This document shows positions 25,621-33,553 of a stretch of 64,000 nucleotides of DNA, piece after piece. The stretch is from assembly GCA_900107365.1 (NCBI GenBank), contig FNPS01000004.1:248001-312000 (forward strand), written 5' to 3'. The position numbers and the translations under genes were made by a program. The stretch's first letter is position 1, and every line of letters starts with the position of its first letter. The notes under the pieces are model-generated. The model worked only from the letters and a program-made list of their open reading frames with translations. It was not told the origin of the DNA and did not search any database. This DNA is from Flavobacterium aquidurense. GTDB lineage: Bacteria > Bacteroidota > Bacteroidia > Flavobacteriales > Flavobacteriaceae.

Positions 25621-27922
25621 CAATAGAAAAACGGAATATATCAGATATTTTATTGCCCTGTCCTTATTTTTTGTTTTTGGATGCAGTAATACAAAATATC
25701 TGCCAGAAGGCGAATTACTGTATACAGGCGGTTCTGTTACAGTAAAGGATTCTGTCATTAAAAAGAAAGAAAGAAAAGAACTGGAGAAAGAGTTAGAAGG
25801 TTTATTACGCCCAAAACCAAACAAGGAATTTTTAGGATTGCGTCCAAAATTATGGTTTTATAATATTGCAGGAGAACCTAAAAAACAGAAAGGAATCAGA
25901 TATTGGTTGCGTACCAAAGTAGGCGAACCACCTGTGCTTTTTAGTAAAGTTGATTTAGATTATAATGCATCCGTTTTACGAAATTTTACCGAAAACAGAG
26001 GGTACTTTAAAACGCGTGTCAGTGCCGATTCTACAGCTAAAAATAAAAGAGCTACGGCAGAATATACCGTAACGCCTAAACAGCAGTATATCATCAAAAG
26101 CGTGACTTTTCCGGATGATTCCTTGGCAATGTCAAGAATAATTGGAAGATCAAGCCGAAGAAGTTTATTGAAAGTTGGCAAACCCTATGATTTAGATGTC
26201 ATTAAAGCAGAAAGAGAGAGAATAGACGCCAGACTTAAAGAAAAGGGATATTATTACTTTAATCCGGATTATATTTTAGCACAGGTGGACAGCACAAAAG
26301 GTGATCATGAAGTAAAAGTCAGACTGGTAATCAAAGCAGATGCACCACCGAAAGCGCTTACGGCCTATAAGATTAATAAAATTATTGTGTACCCAAACTT
26401 TTCTATTTCAAAAGATAGTTTGAAATACAAGCCGGAAGATGTAGTTCAATATAAAGATTTTACAATTATTGATACCGCAGATACTTTTAAACCCAGAGTT
26501 TTCGATCGCGCTATTTACTTTAAAAAAGGAGATTTATACAACAGAAAAGATCACAATTTAACCTTGAACCGATTTGTCAATCTCGGAACTTTTAGTTTTG
26601 TAAAAAATGAATTCAAACCTTCGGACAGTTTACCGAAGACTTTAGATTCGTATTACTATTTAACGTTATTGCCAAAGAAATTTATTCGTGTTGAGGTTTT
26701 AGGAAAAACCAATTCGGCTAGTTATACCGGTACAGAACTGAACGTGAATTGGAATAATAGAAATTTATTTCGCGGAGCTGAATTGCTGACCGTTTCTGTT
26801 TTTGGCGGAGCCGATTTTCAGCTTTCCGGAACCAATAACGGCAAGAATATTTACAAAATCGGAACAGAAACCAGTCTAACCTGGCCGAGATTTATTGTTC
26901 CGTTTTTTCATGTGGAAGGCTCAAGCGAATATGTGCCGAGAACTAAAGCAACTGTCAGATACGAATATCAAAACAGAACGCAATTGTATGCTTTAAATTC
27001 ATTCAAAGCGTCATACGGTTATCTATGGAAAGAGAATGTTCGAAAGGAACATCAATTGAATTTAATGGATATTACCTATGTTAGTCCAAATCATGTTACA
27101 CAAGAATATTTGGATGATGCAGAACAAGACGAATCATTGAAAAAAGTAATTGAAAAACAATTGATTTTTGGTCCGACTTACACCTATACCTACACTAATA
27201 CGATGCAAAAACGTAGAAAAAATACGTTTTATTTTAGTGGAGAAGCGGATTTAGCTGGAAATATTACAGGTCTAGTAACCGGAGCAAATGTTAAAGAAGG
27301 CAATCAGAAAAGTATTTTTGATGTTCCGTTTAGCCAATATGCAAAATTTAGAGGAGACTTCAGGCATTATTTAAAACTCGGAAAGGAAAGTCAATTAGCC
27401 AGTAGGATTATCGTTGGAGCTGGTATTCCTTATGGGAATTCAAATGTGTTGCCAACATCTAAACAATTTGTAGTAGGAGGTACCAATAGTATTCGAGCCT
27501 TTAGAGCGCGATCAATTGGACCAGGAAGTTACCTTAATACGACAACTGATAACGATTATCTCCCAGATCAGTCAGGAGACTTGAAATTGGAATTCAGTAC
27601 CGAATACAGGGCAAAACTTTTTAGTATTGTAAAAGGTGCCGCCTTTATTGATGCCGGAAATATTTGGTTGATGAATAAAGACCCTAATAAGCCAGGAGGC
27701 GAAATTTCTAAGGATTTTATGAAGGAAATCGCTGTTGGAGCAGGAGTTGGACTAAGATTTGATGTGTCATTTTTTATCTTAAGAACAGATTTAGCATTTC
27801 CGTTAAGAAAGCCTTACTTACCTGATGGCGAAAGATGGGTAATCAAAGATATTGATTTCGGAAGTGGACCATGGCGCAAAGAAAATCTGATTTTGAATAT
27901 TGCAATTGGATATCCATTCTAG
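25604..27922 (+). CDS. tamL: TamL, BamA/TamA-family outer membrane lipoprotein
   Basis: A 772-residue Omp85-superfamily barrel. The N-terminus carries a lipobox, FVFGC with Cys27, instead of a plain signal peptidase I site. This is characteristic of the Bacteroidota TamA counterpart TamL. POTRA-like repeats occupy about 100-340 and the 16-strand barrel about 350-772. The barrel has the Omp85 motif near VVGGTNSIRAFRARSIGPG, whose RxRxxGP core marks the lid loop. The terminal residues (LNIAIGYPF) end in Phe, a barrel-assembly signal. It overlaps tamB, its expected partner. Confidence 0.94.
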   Translation: MSKKHSNRKTEYIRYFIALSLFFVFGCSNTKYLPEGELLYTGGSVTVKDSVIKKKERKELEKELEGLLRPKPNKEFLGLRPKLWFYNIAGEPKKQKGIRYWLRTKVGEPPVLFSKVDLDYNASVLRNFTENRGYFKTRVSADSTAKNKRATAEYTVTPKQQYIIKSVTFPDDSLAMSRIIGRSSRRSLLKVGKPYDLDVIKAERERIDARLKEKGYYYFNPDYILAQVDSTKGDHEVKVRLVIKADAPPKALTAYKINKIIVYPNFSISKDSLKYKPEDVVQYKDFTIIDTADTFKPRVFDRAIYFKKGDLYNRKDHNLTLNRFVNLGTFSFVKNEFKPSDSLPKTLDSYYYLTLLPKKFIRVEVLGKTNSASYTGTELNVNWNNRNLFRGAELLTVSVFGGADFQLSGTNNGKNIYKIGTETSLTWPRFIVPFFHVEGSSEYVPRTKATVRYEYQNRTQLYALNSFKASYGYLWKENVRKEHQLNLMDITYVSPNHVTQEYLDDAEQDESLKKVIEKQLIFGPTYTYTYTNTMQKRRKNTFYFSGEADLAGNITGLVTGANVKEGNQKSIFDVPFSQYAKFRGDFRHYLKLGKESQLASRIIVGAGIPYGNSNVLPTSKQFVVGGTNSIRAFRARSIGPGSYLNTTTDNDYLPDQSGDLKLEFSTEYRAKLFSIVKGAAFIDAGNIWLMNKDPNKPGGEISKDFMKEIAVGAGVGLRFDVSFFILRTDLAFPLRKPYLPDGERWVIKDIDFGSGPWRKENLILNIAIGYPF

Positions 27923-27944
27923 AAATTTTTTCCACAGATTATGA

Positions 27945-28038
27945 TGGCTAAGCTTTTCACGCAGATTTATAAAGATTTAAGCTGATTTAGGAAAATTAAA
28001 ATTAAATCTGCTCTAATCTGTTGAATCTGCGTGAAAAA
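27945..28038. repeat. Inverted CACGCAGATT repeat
   Basis: TTTTCACGCAGATT (from 27955) and AATCTGCGTGAAAA (from 28024) face each other across an AT-rich segment with further AAATCTG/CAGATTT motifs. It lies between tamL and the DUF4230 gene and is a plausible terminator for tamL. Confidence 0.6.
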
Positions 28039-28119
28039 GTATTTTCTTATGAGTAATTCGTGATAGAAAACTTTTAAGCATTCAGAAAAAGAAGTAAATT
28101 GGTCTAATAAAATAAAGTA

Positions 28120-28749
28120 ATGCAAAATACACTCAAAAGAATTTTAGTTTTAGCTTCTGTCGTTTTCTTAATCATTTTGACTTTTAAATTTTGCCAATTC
28201 AAAAAGGATGATGACAAGGATATTGAATACAATACCAATTTAATTCAACAGCAAATTCTAAATGTAGGTAAACTGGTTGTTACCGAAGGGCATTTCTCAG
28301 AAGTGATTACGTATAAAAATCAGCAGAAATATTTTTTGGATATGGTTTCTTTTGAGAAGAAAGCATTAGTTGTCGTAAATGCAAATGTGACCGTTGCTTA
28401 TGACTTGCATAAAATGAAGTACGACATCGACGAAAAAAACAAAACCATCACGATTTTAAATATTCCAAAAGAAGAAATAACAATCAATCCGGATATTAAG
28501 TTTTATGATGTAGAGCAAAGCCAGCTGAATCCGTTTACGGGAGAGGATTACAATAAAATCAATAAATCGGTAAAGGCAAATCTGGCAAAGAAAATAGAAA
28601 ACTCTTCCCTTAAAACAAACGCTCAAAACAGATTGATAAGCGAATTATCAAAGATTTTGATTTTGACGAATTCCATGGGTTGGAAACTGCAATACGATGG
28701 TAAAACGATTGAATCTGATAAAGATTTTAATCAGGATTTGAAATTGTAG
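28120..28749 (+). CDS. DUF4230 domain-containing protein
   Basis: A 209-residue membrane-anchored protein with one N-terminal transmembrane segment (about 8-25). The rest is predicted outside the cytoplasm. It shows LNVGKLVVTEGHFSEV-type and YDLHKMKYDIDEKNKTITILNIP-type stretches, which I recognise as DUF4230. No activity is known for the family. It is convergent with the phenylalanine hydroxylase gene and is followed by a large nested palindrome that probably terminates both. No operon partner is close. Confidence 0.85.
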   Translation: MQNTLKRILVLASVVFLIILTFKFCQFKKDDDKDIEYNTNLIQQQILNVGKLVVTEGHFSEVITYKNQQKYFLDMVSFEKKALVVVNANVTVAYDLHKMKYDIDEKNKTITILNIPKEEITINPDIKFYDVEQSQLNPFTGEDYNKINKSVKANLAKKIENSSLKTNAQNRLISELSKILILTNSMGWKLQYDGKTIESDKDFNQDLKL

Positions 28750-28763
28750 AAAAGAGGTGCAAA

Positions 28764-28942
28764 GGTGCAGAGGTTCAAAGGAACAAAGGTTTTTGCACAA
28801 TCTTCTCATTTCGAGGAACGAGAAATCCTCGCAAGTAACTCTACAAAGATTAGATACTTGTTGCGGAGCTACTTGCGAGGATTTCTTGTTCGAAATTAGA
28901 TAAAAAGGAGGAGAAACCTTTGTTCCTTTGAACCTCCGCACC
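28764..28942. repeat. Two-tier nested palindrome between convergent genes
   Basis: The outer arms, 28764-28792 and 28914-28942, are complementary over 29 bases with one mismatch (core GTTCAAAGGAACAAAGG). The inner arms, 28808-28837 and 28870-28896, share AGAAATCCTCGCAAGTA and its complement. The whole unit would fold into one long cruciform or a bidirectional terminator. Confidence 0.8.
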
Positions 28943-28957
28943 TTTGGGCCTTAAAGA

Positions 28958-30715
28958 CTAAACCGCTTCTTTATCGAAAATCAAATCCAGTCCGCCAGTA
29001 ATTAAATGCGCTACTTCAGGACGTTTTGCTTTCAATTGATCCAGATAAACCAGTACTTCTTGTAATAATTGCTTTTCACCAGAATCTTTCAAAAGCTCTG
29101 CAATTTCAACAGAAAGCAACCAATCGTTTGAATGACTATTTTTTAGTTTTTCAAAAACAGATTGTAGTTCAGATTTTGAATCTTTATTTTCTCTTATAGA
29201 ACGAACAGTTTGATAAAGAACTTCTAAATCATCACGTTCGTCTGTATGTTTTGCTTTTATCGTTTGAGAACTCGGAACAATATTAATCAGATCAAAACTA
29301 TTCACATCGGCTGGACCGGAAAAAGCAGAAACTACTTTTTTACCAATCGCCATATCGTAATTTCCCCAGTCAGGTTGGAATAAAATCGTTTCGCCATGCG
29401 TAACCGTACAATTTCTGAAACTAATTAAAATAATTTCTCCGTGTAAGTTTCTGGAACCTGTAATGATTTCTCCTTCTACAATAATATTGCCTTCAAATTC
29501 TAATTTAACGGTTTCATTTTCAACAATACTATAAGCTTGTAAATCCTTCGGACTCATATCTTCAATTGCTAAATTGAAGCCTTTTAGTTTCCCAATCGGG
29601 CTTCCAAATCCGTGTGGATGTGTCAAAGTTCCGTGGCCGACTAATTCTTTTTCACGATACGATAAAGCTGTTTTTCCAGTAGTCTGAATGTAAACTGGTT
29701 TTCCTTCTTCTTCCAGAACATTAGTGAAAACGCCTGAAATTTGTAAACCTGTACTTAATTCAATTGTACCTAAAGCATTCGAATGAATTAATTTCTGAAT
29801 TCCGGAAAGGCCTCCCGTTCTTAATGCCATTTTATTCGCAAATTCTTCCAGAATCAAACTCAAATAAGAGAAATTCGGTGTTACATAAAGTTGAGGTTGT
29901 AACTGCGTAATATCAAAATTCTGATTTGCAGCCGAAATATCGTAAGGGATTTTCTTTACATTATCCGTCATACACCAGGCACTTTCTCCAATTGAAGAAA
30001 GTAATCCGGCACCGTAAATTTTAGGATCTTCAACGGTTCCAATTAAACCGTATTCTACTGTCCACCAATGCAAATTACGAATCTGGGCCATTTCTGATAA
30101 TTCGCCCATATTATTTTGTAAATCGGCAACCGCTTTCTCCGCTTCGTCAATTTTTTCCTGAGGTGTATCTTCCGCTTCTTTCAAAATCGAAAGCAAACGA
30201 ATCGCTTCGTACATCTGATAATCTTTGTGAGATGAAATCGCTTTACAGCCAATTTCACCAAAACGTCTCAAATATTCAGCATATTCAGGATTCGCAATAA
30301 TAGGAGCGTGGCCGGCACCTTCATGAATAATATCTGGTGCTGGTGTATATTCAATATGTTCTAATTGTCGGATGTCTGAAGCAATAACCAAAACGTTATA
30401 AGCCTGAAATTCCATAAAAGCATTTGGCGGAATAAAACCGTCAACGGCAACCGCAGCCCAGCCAATTTCAGTCAGGATTCGGTTCATTCCATACATACTC
30501 GGAATAGAATCAACTTCGATTCCCGTTTTCTTCAAACCATCCAAATATGAATGATGGGCAACTTTTGATAAATAATCTACATTTTTGCGCATCACATAAC
30601 GCCAAACCGCCTGATTAATTGGCGTATAATCGCTATAATCCTGTGGTTTAATAAATTGCTTTAAATGTTTCGGCAATCGCTCTAATAACGGGTTTGTCTC
30701 AATATTTGGATTCAT
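28958..30715 (-). CDS. phhA: Aromatic amino acid hydroxylase (phenylalanine 4-monooxygenase type), long Bacteroidota form
   Basis: A non-haem iron, pterin-dependent hydroxylase converting phenylalanine to tyrosine, or a related aromatic substrate. The iron ligands are visible: H131 and H136 in HEGAGH, and E221 in WWTVEYGLIG. In animal PAH the second His and the Glu are 40 residues apart; here they are 85 apart, with a Glu/Lys-rich, coiled-coil-like insert near 165-210. At 585 residues the protein also has a C-terminal extension of about 250 residues beyond the catalytic core, absent from short proteobacterial PhhA. No pterin dehydratase is adjacent. Substrate preference cannot be judged from sequence. 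Confidence 0.9.
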   Translation of the reverse strand: MNPNIETNPLLERLPKHLKQFIKPQDYSDYTPINQAVWRYVMRKNVDYLSKVAHHSYLDGLKKTGIEVDSIPSMYGMNRILTEIGWAAVAVDGFIPPNAFMEFQAYNVLVIASDIRQLEHIEYTPAPDIIHEGAGHAPIIANPEYAEYLRRFGEIGCKAISSHKDYQMYEAIRLLSILKEAEDTPQEKIDEAEKAVADLQNNMGELSEMAQIRNLHWWTVEYGLIGTVEDPKIYGAGLLSSIGESAWCMTDNVKKIPYDISAANQNFDITQLQPQLYVTPNFSYLSLILEEFANKMALRTGGLSGIQKLIHSNALGTIELSTGLQISGVFTNVLEEEGKPVYIQTTGKTALSYREKELVGHGTLTHPHGFGSPIGKLKGFNLAIEDMSPKDLQAYSIVENETVKLEFEGNIIVEGEIITGSRNLHGEIILISFRNCTVTHGETILFQPDWGNYDMAIGKKVVSAFSGPADVNSFDLINIVPSSQTIKAKHTDERDDLEVLYQTVRSIRENKDSKSELQSVFEKLKNSHSNDWLLSVEIAELLKDSGEKQLLQEVLVYLDQLKAKRPEVAHLITGGLDLIFDKEAV

Positions 30716-30862
30716 TTCGAAAACGTTGTAGATTTAGAATGTAAAATTACGAATTTAAGGTGCTAATTTTTGCTATTCATCACAATTTTTTTGTTCGAAA
30801 GTGTTTTTTGTTGAGGTTTTAATAGAAATTTTGTTTTGAGAAGTATTCTTGTTTTTAGGAGC

Positions 30863-30935
30863 TAGTCCTGCTATCCGCTTGTATCTTTTCCTTGCTAAAG
30901 AAGCAAGAAAAAGGATACCGCTGCTATCAGGGCTA
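30863..30935. repeat. Structured repeat RepA, copy 1
   Basis: The arm GCTATCCGCTTGTATCTTTT and the opposite arm AAAAAGGATACCGCTGCTAT are nearly shared with the copy at 49573-49649. The apical part here, CTTGCT-aaaga-AGCAAG, differs from the other copy but keeps self-complementarity. Located in the gap between phhA and a small secreted protein gene; nothing else is seen in that gap. Confidence 0.85.
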
Positions 30936-30985
30936 GGGAATCCGTTTTCAAAAGAATGTTTTCGAAGTATAAAAAGAACAATTTT

Positions 30986-31426
30986 CTAGCAATCGTTATT
31001 TTCATAATTAACTTTTTCCATCTTGGCTTCATAAGATTCAGTTTCTTTTTTAGTCATTTTGGCTTCTTTCAGTTCTACTTTCAATTGCTTTTTGCTGTCA
31101 GAACTTATCCACAAACCACTAAAAGTAGTTTCTTCTTTTTTCAAAATCATAAGGCCAGTAAAACTATGTTCCACTAACGCAAATTGATTTTCGTTTTTGG
31201 TATTTTGGGTAATGTCCAATTGGATCCAACTACCGGATTTGTCATAGCGATACATGGCAGTATACATTAAATCGGCTGTGCAGGGGTTTTCTTCTGTTTT
31301 AATAAAAAAAGTAACGGCTATTTTTCCATCAATTGTGCCTTTGTATAAATTGCTTTTAGAAGTTTGAGCATTTGCAGCAATAATGATAGAGAGAAAAAAT
31401 AGAAGAGATAGTAATGCTTTTTTCAT
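30986..31426 (-). CDS. Small secreted protein of unknown function
   Basis: A 146-residue protein with a clear signal peptide (Lys-Lys, Leu/Phe-rich core, cleavage after ANAQ at about residue 21). The mature part is predicted beta-rich (IAVTFFIKTE, ALVEHSFTGLMIL, FSGLWISSDSKKQLKVELKEA) and ends in a charged stretch with one terminal Cys. Only two Cys are present in the mature protein. I do not recognise the family. It lies about 60 bases downstream of the truncated haemoglobin gene in the same orientation, so it may be co-transcribed. Confidence 0.65.
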   Translation of the reverse strand: MKKALLSLLFFLSIIIAANAQTSKSNLYKGTIDGKIAVTFFIKTEENPCTADLMYTAMYRYDKSGSWIQLDITQNTKNENQFALVEHSFTGLMILKKEETTFSGLWISSDSKKQLKVELKEAKMTKKETESYEAKMEKVNYENNDC

Positions 31427-31486
31427 GTTTTATTAAAAATTGTTGCCCCAAATTTAGTTATTTAGAAATACCAATAGAATTAATTT

Positions 31487-31873
31487 TTATTGATTTTCTA
31501 AATTCCTGAAATAATCAATTTTATGATTAAACATATAAGCCATATTTGCAGCTCTCATTTTTGCTTCTTCCGTTATTGTTCCTGCAAAAAGTGCGTCGAT
31601 TGAAGAATTAAAAAGAAAAACCCAACGGTCAAAATGCGTTTTGTCTACCGGTAATTGTTTGTGCGGTGGAAACGGAGTTCCGGAGTAAGCACGCACATCA
31701 AACAAAATTGTTTGCCAAAAGCCGTACATTTTTTGTAAATGCATTGGCCAGCGGTCCTGTAGTTTGTCATTAAAAATCGGACCAAGAAGATCATCTTGTC
31801 TAACCTTATCATAAAAGGTATCAACCATTAATTGTATGTCTTCTATGGTCGAAATATCTTTAAGAGTTGTCAT
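31487..31873 (-). CDS. Group III truncated haemoglobin
   Basis: A 128-residue 2-over-2 globin that binds haem and small ligands such as O2 or NO. Group III features are visible: the early Phe-Tyr (VDTFYDKV), the DLLGPIF block, the W-x-x-H-L-x-K-MYGFWQTILF helix and HKQLPVDKTHFDRWVFLF, where the proximal His lies. The start was set at the ATG at 31873 (MTTLKD). The ATG nine codons further upstream overlaps a minus-strand TAATTTTG -7 element at 31898-31905. It lies 79 bases downstream of ilvA. Group III globins have no firmly settled role. Confidence 0.9.
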   Translation of the reverse strand: MTTLKDISTIEDIQLMVDTFYDKVRQDDLLGPIFNDKLQDRWPMHLQKMYGFWQTILFDVRAYSGTPFPPHKQLPVDKTHFDRWVFLFNSSIDALFAGTITEEAKMRAANMAYMFNHKIDYFRNLENQ

Positions 31874-31952
31874 GTTTGTGAGATCTAAAATAAAATACAA
31901 AATTACACTATAAGTTTTTCTATTCTCTGATATTTGTCATCGGAACTGGATT

Positions 31953-33197
31953 TTAACCAATTAATTGTGTAAACAAATCCTGATTATCGTTTAAATAATG
32001 AAACTCAAAACCATTTTTAGTCATATTTAGTTTGATATTCATAATGTCTTTTTTGTTTTTCAATTCTAAGCCAACCACAACAGAGCCCACTTCGCGATTG
32101 TTTTTTTTATGAAACTGAAAATAAGTGATGTCATCATCAGGGCCTAAAATATTATTTACGAATTCTTTTAAAGCTCCCGGACGCTGAGGAAACTGAATCA
32201 TGAAATAATGCATTAGACCTTCGTAAAGTAAAGAACGTTCCTTTATTTCGGCTGTTCTTTCTATATCATTATTACTTCCGCTAACAACACAAACAACGGT
32301 TTTGCCTTTAATTTTATCTTTATAAAAATCCAAAGCGGCAATAGTTAATGCTCCGGCTGGTTCCACAACCATTGCTTCTTCATTGTACAAACGTAAAATT
32401 GTGGTGCAGACTTTTCCTTCGGGAACCAGAATAATATCTTCTAAATTATCCTTACAGATTTCAAAAGTCATATCGCCAACTTGTTTGACAGCCGCACCGT
32501 CAACAAATTTATCGATGGTTTTTAGTGCCGTGTTTTTATTTTCTGCTATTGAAGTTTTCATCGAAGGAGCCCCTTTTGGCTCAACACCAATGATTTTCGT
32601 ATTTGGACTTAAATGTTTAAAAACAGCAGATAAGCCAGAAGCCAATCCGCCTCCGCCAATCGGAACAAAAACATAATCGATAGGTTCTTTATAACTATCG
32701 AGAATTTCTAAACCAACGGTTCCCTGACCAGCGATAACTTTTTCATCATCGAAAGGATGAATAAATATTTTATGATTTTGAATGGCATCTGCAGTAGCCG
32801 AAGCATAAGCATCATCAAAAGTATCTCCTGTCAAAACAATTTCTACAAATGATTTCCCGAACAATTGCACTTGTTTTACTTTTTGTTTTGGAGTCGTTTT
32901 TGGCATGTAGATTTTGCCTTTTATTTGCAGAAGATGACAGGAATATGCGACACCTTGTGCATGGTTTCCGGCACTGGCGCATACAATGCCAATTGCTTTT
33001 TCAGTTTCATTCAACGAAGAAATTTTGTTGTAAGCTCCTCTAATTTTGTACGACCGGACAATTTGCAAATCTTCTCTTTTTAATAAAATAGTCGATTTAA
33101 ATTCGTCAGAAAGGTTTAAATTTTGTGTCAGTGGAGTAGCAGCAACTACATTTTCGAGTTGCTTTTTTGCATTGAGTACTTCGTTAAATAGATCCAT
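31953..33197 (-). CDS. ilvA: Threonine ammonia-lyase (threonine deaminase)
   Basis: IlvA deaminates threonine to 2-oxobutanoate, the first committed step to isoleucine. The 414-residue protein has the PLP lysine K51 in SYKIRGAYNK and the phosphate-binding GGGGLASG loop (181-188). A C-terminal ACT-like domain (about 325-410, MIQFPQRPGALKEF) is expected to give allosteric feedback. It is the short one-ACT form, unlike the two-domain enterobacterial enzyme. No other ilv gene is in the window. Upstream lie an Ile-rich leader peptide, a terminator and an alternative antiterminator pairing, so expression is probably set by charged tRNA-Ile through attenuation. Confidence 0.96.
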   Translation of the reverse strand: MDLFNEVLNAKKQLENVVAATPLTQNLNLSDEFKSTILLKREDLQIVRSYKIRGAYNKISSLNETEKAIGIVCASAGNHAQGVAYSCHLLQIKGKIYMPKTTPKQKVKQVQLFGKSFVEIVLTGDTFDDAYASATADAIQNHKIFIHPFDDEKVIAGQGTVGLEILDSYKEPIDYVFVPIGGGGLASGLSAVFKHLSPNTKIIGVEPKGAPSMKTSIAENKNTALKTIDKFVDGAAVKQVGDMTFEICKDNLEDIILVPEGKVCTTILRLYNEEAMVVEPAGALTIAALDFYKDKIKGKTVVCVVSGSNNDIERTAEIKERSLLYEGLMHYFMIQFPQRPGALKEFVNNILGPDDDITYFQFHKKNNREVGSVVVGLELKNKKDIMNIKLNMTKNGFEFHYLNDNQDLFTQLIG

Positions 33198-33230
33198 GTT
33201 GTTTGTTTTTATTTTTGCGACAGATTAAAT

Positions 33231-33305
33231 GATTTAATAAGATTTTTTATCTGTGAGAATCTGTGACCCGAACGATAGCGAACAGGCGAAGCAAATCTGT
33301 GGCAA
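33231..33305. repeat. CACAGATT/AATCTGT repeats in the ilvA leader
   Basis: Short direct and inverted AATCTGTG motifs lie between the attenuator and the ilvA start. The intervening GAACAGGCGAAGCAAATCTG looks like a dispersed intergenic repeat. The similar CACAGATT motif recurs near 27931. Confidence 0.45.
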
Positions 33306-33315
33306 AAAATTTCTA

Positions 33316-33344
33316 AATAAAAAACCTCCCGGTTTGGGAGGTTT
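33316..33344 (-). terminator. Attenuator terminator of ilvA
   Basis: On the minus strand AAACCTCCC and GGGAGGTTT (33322-33330 and 33336-33344) form a 9-bp stem with a 5-nt loop, followed by TTTTTTATTT. It lies between the leader peptide and the ilvA start, 119 bases upstream of the gene, so it can end transcription before ilvA. Confidence 0.88.
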
Positions 33345-33384
33345 AATAAATTGTATTTTGTTTACTTAATTTATATAACACCTC
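33338..33384 (-). promoter_or_regulatory. Candidate antiterminator pairing of the ilvA leader
   Basis: In the leader RNA, GAGGU (33380-33384) can pair with ACCUC (33338-33342), and AUAAAUU (33368-33374) with AAUUUAU (33346-33352). ACCUC is part of the terminator stem, so this fold and the terminator exclude each other. A competing hairpin (CAUUAUUG/CAAUAAUG, 33386-33393 with 33402-33409) overlaps the end of the leader peptide and could act as the protector. Confidence 0.65.
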
Positions 33385-33387
33385 GCA

Positions 33388-33447
33388 TTATTGCTCAATT
33401 ACAATAATGTTAATCGCGATGATAATAATGTTATTTAAGTTTGTCAT
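33388..33447 (-). CDS. ilvA leader peptide (isoleucine-rich)
   Basis: The short frame encodes MTNLNNIIIIAINIIVIEQ: 19 residues with eight Ile, one Val and one Leu. It is too short for routine gene calling. It begins about 20 bases downstream of a TACATTTG -7 element and ends 44 bases before the attenuator terminator. By analogy with known amino-acid biosynthetic leaders, ribosome stalling at the Ile codons when Ile-tRNA is scarce would free the antiterminator. Four consecutive Ile codons (ATT ATT ATC ATC) form the likely control site. Confidence 0.85.
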   Translation of the reverse strand: MTNLNNIIIIAINIIVIEQ

Positions 33448-33465
33448 TTTTTGTTCTTTGAAAAA

Positions 33466-33473
33466 CAAATGTA
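33466..33473 (-). promoter_or_regulatory. -7 element of the ilvA leader transcript
   Basis: The minus strand reads TACATTTG, a TAnnTTTG match, placing the start site about 12 bases before the leader-peptide ATG. A TTG at 33498-33500 is at longer than usual spacing (24). Confidence 0.6.
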
Positions 33474-33518
33474 TTAATTATTTTGCGAAGTATTCATCAA
33501 CTTTGTTTAGTTTTTTTT

Positions 33519-33549
33519 AAACTGAAAACTGTCACTGAAAACTGCGACT
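33519..33549 (+). repeat. Dispersed 31-bp micro-repeat, copy 2
   Basis: Matches 10123-10153 at 30 of 31 positions, in the same orientation relative to a neighbouring minus-strand stop codon. Confidence 0.75.
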
Positions 33550-33553
33550 AAAA

